Shown here: positions 1-10,631 of the stretch, piece by piece
Layout of the letters: every line of letters starts with the position of its first letter
How positions within the stretch are numbered: position 1 is the stretch's first letter
From: Aegilops tauschii subsp. strangulata
Lineage: Eukaryota > Streptophyta > Magnoliopsida > Poales > Poaceae
DNA length: 64,000 nt
Assembly (NCBI RefSeq): GCF_002575655.3
Contig: NC_053039.3
Span: 371,109,633 to 371,173,632, forward strand
Direction of reading: 5' to 3'
Translations under genes and position numbers: made by a program
Notes under the pieces: generated by a model
Seen by the model: the letters and a program-made list of their open reading frames with translations, nothing else
Told to the model about the DNA's origin: nothing
Databases searched by the model: none

Positions 1-1
1 C

Positions 2-2099
2 AAAATCTCAAGAACAAGCAGGTTTCAAATCATAACATTTAATGATGAGCACCATTGTGCACAAAACAGGGAGAACGGACTTGTGACAGCTAAGGTTATT
101 GCTGAAAGATATGAGCACTTCATTTTAGCTAATCCAATGTGGAAAATTGAGAGCATGAAAGCAACAGCTCTTCAGGACATGTTTGCTGATGTATCAACTT
201 CTAAGTGCAAGCATGCAAAGAAGCTTGTCATGGACAAGTTAAGGGCTGGAATGAAGAATGAATACACCAGGGTTTTTGATTATCAGCTGGAGCTACTTAG
301 AAGTAATCCTGGAAGCACTGTTGCAGTCTGTTTGGATCCAACAAACATGGAACAGAACATATTTCAGAGTTTCTATGTCTGCTTTAATGCACTGAAGTTG
401 GGATTTAAGGCTGGCTGCAGGAAAGTGATTGGTTTAGATGGTTGTTTTTTTAAAGGTGCTGTCAAAGGAGAGCTATTGTGTGCTGTTGCAAGAGATGCAA
501 ACAATCAAATGTATCCAGTGGCATGGGCAGTTGTTGAGAGGGAACTAATGATACATGGAAGTGGTTCATTGCCCTGCTTATTAAAGATCTTGAGATTAAT
601 GACAATGGAGCTGGCTGGGTGTTCATTTCAGATCAGCAGAAGGGACTGATAAATGCAATGAAGGATTATTTGCCAAATGCAGAGCACAGAATGTGTGCTA
701 GGCATATCTATGCCAACTGGAGGAAGAAGCATAGGGAACATCAGTGGCAGAAGAAGTTCTGGGTAGTTGCCAAAGCAGCAAACAAGCAGGACTTCAACTA
801 CTATAAAGCAAAGCTTGCCCAAGAAACTCCAGAAGGTGCAAAAGACATCATGAGAACAGAGCCAGTGCACTGGGCAAGGGCTTTTTTTCCAGTGGGATCC
901 AATTGTGAGTCTGTTGATAATAATTTGTGTGAATCCTTCAATCATGCAATTGTTGAAGCAAGGTTTTATCCAATAATTTCAATGCAAGAAAAAATAAGGA
1001 AAAAGGTTATGGTTAGAATTCAGGAACAAAGGGAAAAAGGTCAGAACTTCCATGGAAAAATATGTCCAAGTGCATTCAAGAAATTGAAGAGCAACATAGC
1101 AAGAACCCAGTTCATGGAAGTACTTTCGAATGGCAAAGATGGATTTGAAGTGAAACTTGTCACTGGGAGAAAAAGGCAGTACACAGTGAGTCTTGACAAC
1201 TGGACATGTTCATGTGGCTACTTCCAGCTAGCAGGTCTACCTTGTTCCCATGCAATAACAGCTATCTACAAGTGTGGAAAAAAAGTGGAAGATTTCATTG
1301 CCCCTTGCTATTTTGTTGATGTTTTCAACAAAATTTATGAACATTGTTTGATGCCTGTGGAAGGTGAGGAAATGTGGCCAGTTTCTGAGAAACCTAGGCC
1401 TCAAGCTCCAGCATATGCAACCATACCAGATAGCATGCCAGGCAGGCCTAAGAATAATGATAGAAGGAGAGAAGAAAGTGAGAAACCTAAGCCTAGCAAA
1501 AAAATGACCAAGCATGGCACTGTAATTATTTGCTCAATGTGTGGCACTGCTGGACACAACAAAACAGGTTGCAAGCAAAACCCATACAGAGGCAAAAAGA
1601 AGAAGACTACCAAAAAAGGGACACAGCAAAGGTGAGTTTTATTTTTTCCATGCATTTCTCTGGATTTAAATGATTTAAGTTGGTTCTCTGCAATTTAAAT
1701 TATCTAAGTTAACATCACTTCAAATATTTTGACATGTAGCAAACTGGAGCTAGTGCACCTGCTACTGGCCCAACAACAACATTTGCAGCAGCTACTGCCC
1801 CAGCAAGAAGTTTTGCAACAACTACTGCCCAAGCAAGAGCCTCTACACCAGCCACTGGCCAAGCAAGAGCATCTGCAGCAGCCACTGGCCAAGCAAGAGC
1901 ATCTGCAGCAGCCACTGCCCCAGGAAGATCATCTGCACCAGCCACTGGCCAAGCAAGAGCATCTGCATTTAAGCCCCCAAGAGCAAGAGCTGGCCAAACA
2001 AGTGCACAACTTGGGCCATCTACTGGCTATAAGAGAAAAAGAGCTCCTGCATCATCTATTCCTAGCTTCAAGTACTTTACTACTAGTGGCAATGTGTAA
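2..2099 (+). pseudogene. MuDR/MURA-type Mutator transposase, 5'-truncated by the window edge and frameshifted
   Basis: Transposase of a Mutator-like element, which in this family binds the terminal inverted repeats and cuts and pastes the element. The frame is open from base 2, so the N-terminus lies outside the window. The MULE catalytic domain shows GLDGCFFKG (about 430-460), then SDQQKGL (about 622-642) and CESFN (about 928-942), fitting the D, D and E of the family. A SWIM zinc finger (WTCSC...GLPCSHA, about 1201-1254) and a CCHC knuckle (CSMCGTAGHNKTGC, about 1531-1572) follow. A frameshift near 543-547 breaks the chain. The first exon ends at a good donor (AG|GTGAGT, exon end 1631). The A/T/R-rich tail, ending in KRKRAPASSIPSFKYFTT then SGNV at 2097-2099, is recovered only if the acceptor at 1752-1753 is used. 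The nearer acceptor at 1738-1739 leads to a Q/L-rich frame. The family assignment is secure; activity is unlikely. Confidence 0.88.
1632..1753 (+). other. Probable intron of the MULE transposase
   Basis: The donor GTGAGT directly follows the basic zinc-knuckle exon. Two acceptors are possible: TGTAG ending at 1739 and GCTAG ending at 1753. Only the second keeps the frame leading to a conserved-looking basic tail. The choice is inferred from the reading frame and has no transcript support. Confidence 0.5.
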
Positions 2100-2584
2100 T
2101 CTTGCCTAGTTTCATTTGTTGCAAACATTAAAGTTGTGTTGCAACAGAAATCTTTTGCAATGCCAGGCATATTAAGGCTATGGTCCTAGCTTTTGTAATC
2201 TATTTGCAAACATGGATTTGATGTTGCAGATTCTATCTACTTATAATGTCAAAGATGTTTGCTACAATTTTCTTAGGATGTTGTTTGCAAATGCTCAGGG
2301 TAAATGATATTTGCTATAATTTTCTTATTACAATTGGCAACAAATGCAAATGCTATCTTATATTGTGTACATTCCAATGATCAGAGAAGTAATATATAAC
2401 TTGGTTGCAATTGACTGCCGGATCACAAATTTCATTCCATACATTGCATTTCAAACAGAGTTCCACAACTGGACAGATAATTGGAATGATCCATACAGAT
2501 AATTGGAATGACAGATAATTGCATTGCATACAAGATCCATACATTGCACATGCATACACTTGTGAGATCACAGCAACTTGACAT
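2100..2584. other. AT-rich spacer between convergent genes
   Basis: About 480 bp between the 3' end of the transposase and the 3' end of the convergent GRF gene. It holds short direct repeats (GATCCATACA..., and ACAGATAATTGGAATGA twice near 2472-2512) and no supported coding sequence. It probably contains both 3' untranslated regions. Confidence 0.5.
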
Positions 2585-3199
2585 TCAGTTCACTACAAAT
2601 TTCCCTAGCACTAAACCAAGCACAAAGACAATCAGGACAAATATCACATTCATATACTTGCTCTTCATTGCATCCATTTCTTCATTCTTCAACCTCAACT
2701 GCTCTTGCAGAGACATAGCCAGCATTTCACCTCCTGCTTCATCCTCACTCATAGCCACAGCTGCAAATGCATCTTCAGTTCGAGCAACAGTACCTCCACC
2801 CTTCAACCTCCACACCTCATCTCTCAAATCTCCAATTAAGTCACTAAAAAACTTTGGCAACGGATCATCATGCCGTTCAACATACCCACAACCACCATGC
2901 TACGCAATTGAACAAAAGAAATAAATCAGAATGAGGGGATGAGGAAGAACAGAAGAATGAGCAGAAAAATCGGGGCTAACCACTGCATTGACGCACGCGT
3001 AATACCTCCTCCCCGGGTTCTGACGGCTCCAAGAAATCCATCTCGGTGCTTTCCGCCGCGGATTGCAGTGGCATAACATCGCCGGCTCGTACGCCATAGG
3101 CTGCTCACGATAGCGCACCGGCGACCTCGCATCCGTGTCCCTCCTTCCCGACGCTCGCCGGAATCCAGGAGCAGAAGAACCGCCTGATGACCACGACAT
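2585..3199 (-). CDS. GRF-type zinc finger protein with coiled coil and C-terminal membrane anchor (two exons)
   Basis: On the minus strand exon 1 is 3199-2981 and exon 2 is 2899-2585, 177 residues in all. Exon 1 starts at MSWSSGG, chosen because upstream residues look like untranslated leader. It carries a GRF-type zinc-binding motif (LCHCNPRRKAPRWISWS, then RRYYACVNAV). The donor GTG|GTTAGC and acceptor GCGTAG|CAT join in phase 0 and complete the motif with HGGCGYVERHDDP. Exon 2 then gives DLIGDLRDEVWRLK, a charged predicted coiled coil (about residues 135-158), and a final hydrophobic helix (NVIFVLIVFVLGLVLGKF) typical of a tail anchor. Small grass proteins of this layout are numerous and their function is unknown to me. 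It is convergent to the transposase and ends about 490 bp from it, between that gene and a likely Mutator terminal repeat. No lesion is seen, so it may be functional. Confidence 0.78.
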
Positions 3200-3409
3200 C
3201 GCAGTGTCCGCCGGCGCCGCCGGCGCCGCCGCACCAATCGCCACTCCTCTCTCCCTGGCCGCCGCCGGGCTAACCCTAGTTGTGCTGAGGAATTCTCCAA
3301 TTCGATTTGGATCGGGATATATCCCACCCGCGCGTGCACCGGTCAACTGGCCCACCTGACAGAAGAATCCTAGTTGACTATGCCACGTAAGCGTTTTCCT
3401 GCCCAAATC

Positions 3410-3530
3410 GACTGCAGGGTTCATTTTGGACCGGGATTAGAGAGTTGAGAGTGCTAATTACCGGGATTAGGAGTTGAGGGTTCGATTTAGCTAGGGTCTA
3501 CGAGTTCAGGGTTTATTTTGCACTTTTTCC
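3410..3530 (-). repeat. Putative Mutator terminal inverted repeat (right end)
   Basis: Read on the minus strand from 3530, the sequence opens GGAAAAAGTGCAAAATAAAC and continues with two near-identical sub-repeats around ACTC(TC)CTAATCCCGGT (about 3437-3476). This style of opening is common in Triticeae Mutator-like elements. Its partner would lie off the left edge, so the repeat cannot be proved here. If real, it places the GRF gene inside the same transposon as the transposase and puts that gene's promoter next to the repeat. Confidence 0.42.
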
Positions 3531-3839
3531 GTCGGCACATGCACACCTTTGCGTGCTCCACCTGCTGCGGACAAAGAATATCACCGCCATGCGTGGTTAA
3601 CCAAGAACTGCTCGCCACCATAATTGCAAGATCCGCCCTAAAATGCACCTAGCCACATCCCCAGTAATTAATGTAGCATCACCCCACTGGCTAGAATATC
3701 CCTGCAAAAAAACTCAGAAAAGCCTAAAAAATTCCCAGCTATAGCAATTGAGAATTTGAATGTCTGAAACTTCTCAAAAACGGAAACAACTATCAAAAGC
3801 TACCTGACAGGGTATACGTCTAGGAATCTGCCTAATCCA
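3531..3839. other. Unassigned non-coding spacer
   Basis: No coding signal, recognisable repeat terminus or RNA gene seen between the putative Mutator end and the dehydrogenase-like fragment. Confidence 0.4.
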
Positions 3840-4192
3840 GTACTCTTAGCCCACCAATGACGACGACGTAATCACCATCGTGGGCTAAGAGATACTCCAA
3901 TGCCGCTGCCAGACTCAACCGCGTGGCAGCAGGCGCCGCGTGGGAGGGGAAGAGTTCGTGCAATCTATGAGTACGCCGTCCGGGCGGAGCCTTGCAAGGA
4001 CCTCCGAAGTGGCGTCCAAGCCGACCGTGCCGACGTCGCCGTGTTTGCCGACCATGATGAAGATTGAAGACCACATCGGAGGCCACGGTCAAGGAGGTCG
4101 GCGAATCCACCAGACTCGCTAGACGGTGACCAGGGCCTCCTCCTTGGCCGGCGTGTGCATGTACGTTGTCACCGCGTACAGACGCCCAGCAG
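3840..4192 (-). pseudogene. 3-Hydroxyisobutyrate dehydrogenase-like fragment (NAD-binding domain)
   Basis: Minus-strand peptides from three frames line up with the N-terminal Rossmann part of plant 3-hydroxyisobutyrate dehydrogenase/glyoxylate reductase-like proteins. In order they are AGRLYAVTTYMHTPAKEEAL (about 4192-4133), DSPTSLTVASDVVF (about 4111-4070), then VGKHGDVGTVGLDATSEV and RLRPDGVLIDCTNSSPS (about 4060-3945). This matches the family order: end of the beta-alpha-beta unit, SDVVF, VG..DV, then L.PGGVLVD.T. At least two frame changes and an in-frame TAG after ALVTV show decay, and the glycine-rich start and the catalytic domain are missing. Recognition rests on remembered family motifs, so a homology search is needed. 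Confidence 0.55.
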
Positions 4193-6028
4193 CGCTCGCT
4201 GAAGCTCCATGGTGCTTCTAGGAGAACAGGAGGAGGACTGGAGAAGGCTGGCCCGCGGCTGATCTCGACGGGGGTGCAGGAGATGGAGCCGCTGTGGAAG
4301 ATAAGAGAGAGAGAGAGGAGGAGAGGAGATGGCCGGCCGGCGCTCGTGGGCACCAGTGATATCCGCCAAGCCCGACACCACGGCATTCATGGCCGCCGGC
4401 ATGGTCTGCACGCATCTCCATCTGTGCACCTTCCTGTGGGAGGTTCGCCGCCAGAGCGCGTCCGACGACGGCGTGAACAACTCTGGCTAGGATCGCTCCG
4501 TCGGAGCCGCGGGCGACACCCACGCCATGTTCGACCGATGGACGACGCCGGGAGTGTGGAGGTTTTTATAGAGACAAACAACGGTGAAACAAGATTCGAT
4601 GGGATCCTTCAGGAGACTCGAGGACTCTCCGATCATCCAGATACCAATCGAAGGCACCGATCTAAATCAATACGTGTCAACGTCTCAGATCCAACTACTC
4701 CCGTGGCAATGTCCCTATTAGCCAACAAACATGGAAAGAAAATATCTACTACAACCGCATGCAAACACATGCAATGAAACACGTGTGATCACCGATCCAT
4801 CCAAACAGAAACTGCCCAACCGGACGTGGTCAAATCAAATTTGGAAACCATGCAACGTGATCCATGCAGTCAGCAACAACAGAAACAACCCCATCGCAGC
4901 CCACAAGTCAACGAAACAGACTTGCCCATGTCCTCCTCAAGATCAACATCTAAAATAGATAGGTGCACACGTGAGGGCATGCACCACGTTAACAAAATTT
5001 ACAGTGACATGTTAAATCCACAAGCATTATCTACCCTGCCACATCCCAAAAAAATAGCACGTGCCACAACCACAATTCACCCTGGGTCATTTTCATCCAA
5101 GTGTATGAATATTAGAGCAAAAACCTTGCCTGATATAGAGGCTTGGGTATTTTTGCCGAAAAAGCTTTGGGGTGATCTCTGAAGTGTTGCACCGATAGTG
5201 GATATAGCCAACAGCTAAGAAAGCAGAATAATAGTGAGCAAAGTCAACCCGTGAGCTTATGAAATTTTCTTTCTTGCTATTATGCATGTAAGTAATGCAA
5301 AATGGTAGTATCCTAACTGGTAAAAAAACATTGGTGTGATATGGTTGGTGTTATTTGAGAATCGTGCTATGTTTTAACGTACAATGCATATTGTATATTT
5401 TTACTTTAAGTACTATGGGAAGAAAAAATTGGATCATTCAGAAACTTTACCCTTTAGAAATTAGTATGATGTTCACTATGGGCGAGATCCAAAAACAACT
5501 GATGTACATAGTGTTGCTTGATTTTTTTTTTTAATTCTATTAATTTTAGACTTTGCAGTATTATTTGGTCATGCCAAATGCATTTGCTTTTCAACCTAGA
5601 CCAAGTACCCCCATGCAACCTAGGCACAAGTACGAAACTATATCCACTAATATCAGAATATGTTAATAGCTGAATAAAAAACAACTACCAGATCAGTGAG
5701 CTCACAACTATAGAAAGTGTAGGTATTAGTTGAGAGCATCAAACACAATAAAGTGCACAGAAAGGGCGACTCCTCGCGCTATCCACCTGTCTGTTTTACT
5801 GTGCGGAAGGGGGAAAAGGAAAGAAAAATGCATTGGGAAAATCATTGCGTGGGTGTATCAGGAGAGAGAAAAATGCGTGTGGATAACACCTCCCCAGATA
5901 GAGACAACTTCACCTTCACGCCCACACATAACCTTGCCTCTCCTCCGCATCTCACGCCATGCCGCCGCTCTCCCCCTGCCCTTCGCTTCCATTTCAGCCT
6001 CATCGCCGCTCCTCCTCACTACCACGCC
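4193..6028. other. Non-coding stretch, with probable promoter and 5' leader of the CAP pseudogene at its end
   Basis: The segment 4193-4580 is GC-rich and open in several frames without a recognisable protein. The segment 4590-5750 is AT-rich, with a T-run near 5521. The segment 5880-6028 is C/T-rich and ends CCATGG at the start codon used for the CAP pseudogene, as expected for a plant 5' untranslated leader. No repeat boundary was found. Confidence 0.4.
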
Positions 6029-6252
6029 ATGGCTACCCGTGTCCGGAGCCTCGGTGCCACACGACCTAGGGGCGTCCTGGCGGCGTTGGATCCAGCGATC
6101 ATGGCCTACACGACTTGATCGTCGAGGCCTTTGGCCGCCTCAACGCCACAGCCGATAAGATCGGCGGGAAGGTTCTCAAGGCCACCAATGTCCTTGCCGA
6201 GGCCTTCACCATCACCAAGGACTTCATCATCCACACCAAGAAGCACCTGCGG

Positions 6253-7940
6253 TACGGTGCTCTTTCCCGCTGCCTCGATTTGCTATTTACGGTCGCGCTC
6301 GGCGTTAGATCTCTGGATGTTTCCTTCGGTTTGTACAGAATGGTTCATCGAGCTGAGATTTTGGCGCCGCAAGTGGTGGCTTCCTTTCGGCAGCGTGGGA
6401 ACTCATGGAATAGGAGATTCAGACTGATAGGGGCTATGGCGACGGCACTGGGAGAAGCTGGGAGGAGGAGGCAGTCCCTGTGAAGGAGTGCCATGGCCGC
6501 TGACCGAGAGGATGCCTCACTTGCTCCCAAGATGCTTCCGGAATGGTGGTTTCAAGCAGCCTTAAGATACCTTTTGAGATTAGAGACCTCGGGAATAGGC
6601 ATGAACTTTAAGCAATCCCACTCGAGACTTGCTACATCTGTTGCATATCATTTTTTTTAATTCAAGGATTGGGAGAGAAGTGTGTTTTCTAGTGAGATGG
6701 TATAGGAGCCGTTTGAGTGACCAGCTGATCAATCTTTATCGTAGATTTCTTCGATTCTTTATTTAGTAGATATTGGATTTCCTTTTAACCGTACCTTCAC
6801 TTCTTTAGCAGATGTATGGTTCTGTTGATCATGATTTTTTTTCTAAGATGTGAGATATTACACTCTTGTCGTTGCCGAGTTACTGGTTTACTCTTTTGCT
6901 ACAAGTGGCTACCCTTGTGCCCAAAACTTGGACTTCAGCAAATAACTGAAGAGGCCAGAGCTATGTTCCTCACACACTTCAATTCATTGCCTGATCTTAG
7001 GTGGAGACCATGGGAGGTTTATGCTTGGTTTAGTGATAGGCATGCTTTGGGTTGTTCTGACGTTTGCAACATTTTGATTATGTAAAGTGATAATGTAAGT
7101 CCCAAGTATGTAGCACTAGAGAATTCCAGTGAGTGACACCATACTAGAACACTTGGATCCAAGCTATGTGGCTTCTGCTTTTCGGTGAAAAGGCGAAAAG
7201 GCAAGATCATAATTGTTTCGCCATGTCTTGTGATGCATTTAGTACAAAAAGCCTTTAGTCCCAAACAAGTTGGAGTAGGCTAGAGGTGAAACCCATAAGA
7301 TCTCGCGACCAACTCATGGCTCTGGCACATGGATAGCAAGCTTCCACGCAACCCTGTTCATAGCTAGTTCTTTTGGGTTTCATCTCCATAAGAGTGGCTG
7401 AGTTTTTACGTTGGCTCGCCAAGCCTATTGTGATGCATTCAGTACTTTAGTTAAATCATCATGTTTCAGAACTAAAATTTAATTGGTTTCATTGATGGAA
7501 TCTGTAGAATATCTTTTCTGCTAATGTTTCCATTTGATTAGTTTCTATAATTTACAAACATGCCCTGCAAAAATGTCACTGTGTAAGTTCTGTGCCAACT
7601 CTACACCAAATTACTTGATGGAACCATGTTGTTTTGGTATTGATGTACATCTCCTAGCCACTGAAAGGGCGGAACACCTTGTATGCGCTGACCATGTAGG
7701 CAATTGATCCTATGCTCTTAAATTCTTGCTTTCTTTCTTTCTATTTGCAACAACCCACTTGAGGCAATAGATGAATGGTGTGTTTAAATACATTGCTCTC
7801 GATGTATCAATCTTCTATCTCCTATCAGTACTTTAGGCAACCATTTCTTTATCCATGCATTTTAGGCAAATATTTATGTGTATTTGGTTGCAACATGTGT
7901 CGTATGTTGCCTTTTGTATATGCTCTAGGATACATTTACC
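6253..7940. other. Left part of CAP pseudogene intron 1
   Basis: AT-rich sequence between the exon 1 donor (CTGCG|GTACGG) and the inserted LTR-like element. No supported coding sequence; only short accidental open frames. Confidence 0.5.
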
Positions 7941-8399
7941 GTTGTTGAAAGAACATGCGGTGCCGCCATGTTTGGTTTTGGTAATTGATGACAATCTCTA
8001 TGGACTAATGGTTGCCTTGAGTTATATTTGAAGGATTTGTCCATAGGCATTTCTTGAAGTTCATGTGTTGGTTTCAAGGAGTTTATGTGGTGACCAAGGT
8101 GTTATTAAGGAATTATCCAAAGATTGGTCATGTGAGAGTTGAGCTTATTGCAAGCATGTCTTGGAGAAGATTGTGTGATCATTCATGTATATCTTCAAGA
8201 CATCATCCAAATGAAGAGAGTTGAAAAGATTCATGGTTGATCAAGACTAAGTCAAGAGTGAATCAACTTGATCAACTCACAAAGCGTAGAAGATGTACCG
8301 AGAGGGATCAAGCGATCCCATGGTGTGGTAAGCATTGTCAATTACGCTGTGTGTACTAACCCATGATCTTCGTGAGAGTTCTTTGTGGGGTTAGGTTGC

Positions 8400-8580
8400 G
8401 GTGTGCAAGTTCAAGTGAAGCATCATGAAGAGATCAAATGCTTGAAGCTTGCCGTCCATTGTGGTGACAATGGACTTGTGAAGATGTTGCGGTGTGCAAG
8501 TTCAAGTGAAGCATTATGAAGAGATCAAATGCTTGAAGCTTGCCGTCCATTGTGGTGACAATGGACTTGTGAAGATGTGC
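8400..8580. repeat. 91-bp tandem duplication
   Basis: The block beginning GGTGTGCAAGTTCAAGTGAA occurs at 8400-8490 and again at 8491-8580 with only a few differences. It lies inside the LTR-like element. Confidence 0.93.
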
Positions 8581-9182
8581 GGAAGAGTGGCTCACCCATA
8601 GTGGAGCATGGGGGAGCAATCAACTAGTCTTCATCGAGCCAACGCAACCAAGAAAGGTGGTCCAACTTGAGGGAGTCAAGATCGTCATCATATAGCTCAA
8701 GTGGACCATGTGCAAGGCAAAGGTTTGCCCTTGATAGGTTTTCTATTTTACCGGTCTCATGATGGTAGTTGGGAGACCGGGTTATAGGATCGATTGCCGT
8801 ACTATCAAGGGGGGCTCTCGATGAGTAGCTTGATCGTATCATTCGTAGAGAGCTCAAACCATTGCATCCTTGCATCATCTTTCTTGGTTCTTGTTTGGTT
8901 TTTCTCTTTGTGAGTTTTGGAGCTTATGGTCATCTTGATGACAAGCTCGAGTTCATCGAAAACGGAGTTCACTCGCATCTTCTATGATGTTTTCGATGTT
9001 GGAAGGTTATGCCGGTTCTTCTCGGTTGGAGGTTTCACTCCTCTATTTGTTGGCATACCTTCCTTGCCTCTTCTTACTATAACCAGTCGATGTTTTGATG
9101 CGACTCGTCGTCTTGTATCCAACAAGCTTGAGTTTGCTCAATTCGGAGCTCATATGCAGAAGTTATGGCAGTTTTGGTCTCA

Positions 9183-9505
9183 GCGGTAGTACCGCGGGCC
9201 GGAGCGGTAGTACCGCTTGGGTGCTACAAGCGGTAGTACTGCTCTAGAGCGGTAGTACCGCTCCAGAGCGGTAGTACCGCTGGTAGCCCCCAGCCATAGT
9301 ACCGCTGCGGTCTCGTGCTAGTACCGCCTCGATTCAAGGGTCTTTTTCGTGTCGGGTTTTACGGTACTAGCCGCGGCAGTGGGGGCCGTAGTACCGCTCG
9401 TATGCGGTAGTACCGCCCTGACCAGCGCGGTAGTACCGCTCTGGCCCCAGCGGCAATACCGCGGGGGGGGGGGGGAGCGGTAGTACCGCTGGCCAAGCGG
9501 TAGTA
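9183..9505. repeat. Palindrome array GCGGTAGTACCGC
   Basis: Eight perfect copies and several one- or two-base variants of the 13-bp palindrome GCGGTAGTACCGC fall within about 320 bp, spaced irregularly with GC-rich linkers. Each copy can form its own hairpin and any two can pair. A G-run (about 9463-9475) interrupts the array. Confidence 0.9.
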
Positions 9506-10631
9506 CCGCTCTCTGCGGGGCTGGTGTGGGGGGTAACGGTTGGATTGTTCCCCCCACTATATAAGGAGGTCTTCTTCCCCAATGAACCTTATCCTTTGAG
9601 CTCGTGTTCTTCCCCCATTGTTGACCTTCTTCGAGCTTGCTAACTCTCAATCCCTCCATGGATTCTTGCTAGTTTTTGAGGGAAAAGAGAGAGGAGATCT
9701 AGATCCACATTTCCACCAATCACTTTCTCCTCTTTGTGAGGGGAACCCCTTGGATTTAGATCTTGGAGTTCTTGGTGTTCTCCTTCTTGTTCTTCCTCTC
9801 TTTTTCCTCCCTAGCATTAGTTGCTTCGGTGGGATTTGAGAGAGAAGGACTTGGGCACTCCGTGTGCCCTTGCCATTGCATTTGGTGCATCGGTTTGAGT
9901 TCTCCACGGTGATACGTGGAAGTTACAAGTTGAGAAGCTTATTACTCTTGGGTGCTTGGTGCCCTTGAGCTTGTTCCTCTTGGGTGCTTGGGCGCCCTAG
10001 ACGGTTGGTGGTGTTCGGAGCTCAATCATTGTGGTGTAAAGCTCCGGGCAAGCGTCGGGGTCTCCAATTAGGTTGTGGAGATCACCCCGAGCAATTTGAC
10101 GGGTACCGGTGACCGCCCCCAAGGGTTTCCAAAGTGTACGGGTTCGGTGACCGCCCCCAAGGGTTGCCATTTGTACGGGTTCGGTGACCGCCCTCAAGGG
10201 TCCCTTAGTGGAATCACGGCATCTTGCATTGTGCGAGGGCATGAGGAGATTACGGTGGCCCTAGTGGCTTCTTGGGGAGCATTGTGCCTCCACACCGCTC
10301 CAAACGGAGATTAGCATCCGCAAGGGTGTGAACTTCGGGATACATCGTCGTCTCCGCGTGCCTCAGTTATCTCTTACCCGAACCCTTTACTTATGCACTT
10401 TACTTTGTGATAGCCATATTGTTTCTTGTCATATATCTTGCTATCACTTAGTTGTTTATCTTGCTTAACATAAGTTGTTGGTGCACATAGGTGAGCCTAG
10501 TTGTTGTAGGTTTTGTGCTTGTCAAATTAACCGCTAGGTTTATTCCGCATTTGTTCAAGCCTAAACCGTAATTATTTTAAAGCGCCTATTCACCCCCCCC
10601 CTCTAGGCGACATCCATGATCTTTCAGTTGT

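Larger units (their letters stand above)
7941..10631. mobile_element. Solo-LTR-like element (7946-10626) with 5-bp target duplications GTTGT
   Basis: The 2681-bp element starts TGAAAGAAC and ends GATCTTTCA, so it has TG...CA ends and a 7-bp terminal inverted repeat. It is flanked by perfect GTTGT direct repeats at 7941-7945 and 10627-10631. A 5-bp duplication with TG...CA ends fits a solo LTR, but no internal region, primer-binding site or coding sequence is present to name the superfamily. Inside are a 91-bp tandem duplication (8400-8580), an array of palindromes (9183-9500) and three short repeats around CGGTGACCGCCCCCAAGGGT (10105-10202). A TATA-like CTATATAAGG lies at about 9558-9567. It interrupts intron 1 of the CAP pseudogene. 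Confidence 0.8.

Noticed and set aside
1729..2109. Q/L-rich open frame (LAKQEHLQQPL repeats) after the transposase
   Set aside because: It is the wrong frame of a tandem repeat. The overlapping frame gives the basic, conserved-looking transposase tail ending at 2099.
3531..3839. Possible continuation of the Mutator element
   Set aside because: No further terminal-repeat sub-units or coding sequence appear after 3530.
6816..7085. 89-residue frame with EEARAMFLTHFNSLPD
   Set aside because: It looks protein-like but lies in the middle of the CAP pseudogene intron, has no splice context and no recognised family.
9462..9476. G-run, with others at 22039 and 25687, as a functional G-quadruplex
   Set aside because: These are simple homopolymer runs inside LTRs, likely slippage products and prone to sequencing error. 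Nothing else suggests function.
9318..9659. Minus-strand P/R/Y-rich frame in the palindrome array
   Set aside because: Repeat-derived, with no domain and low complexity throughout.
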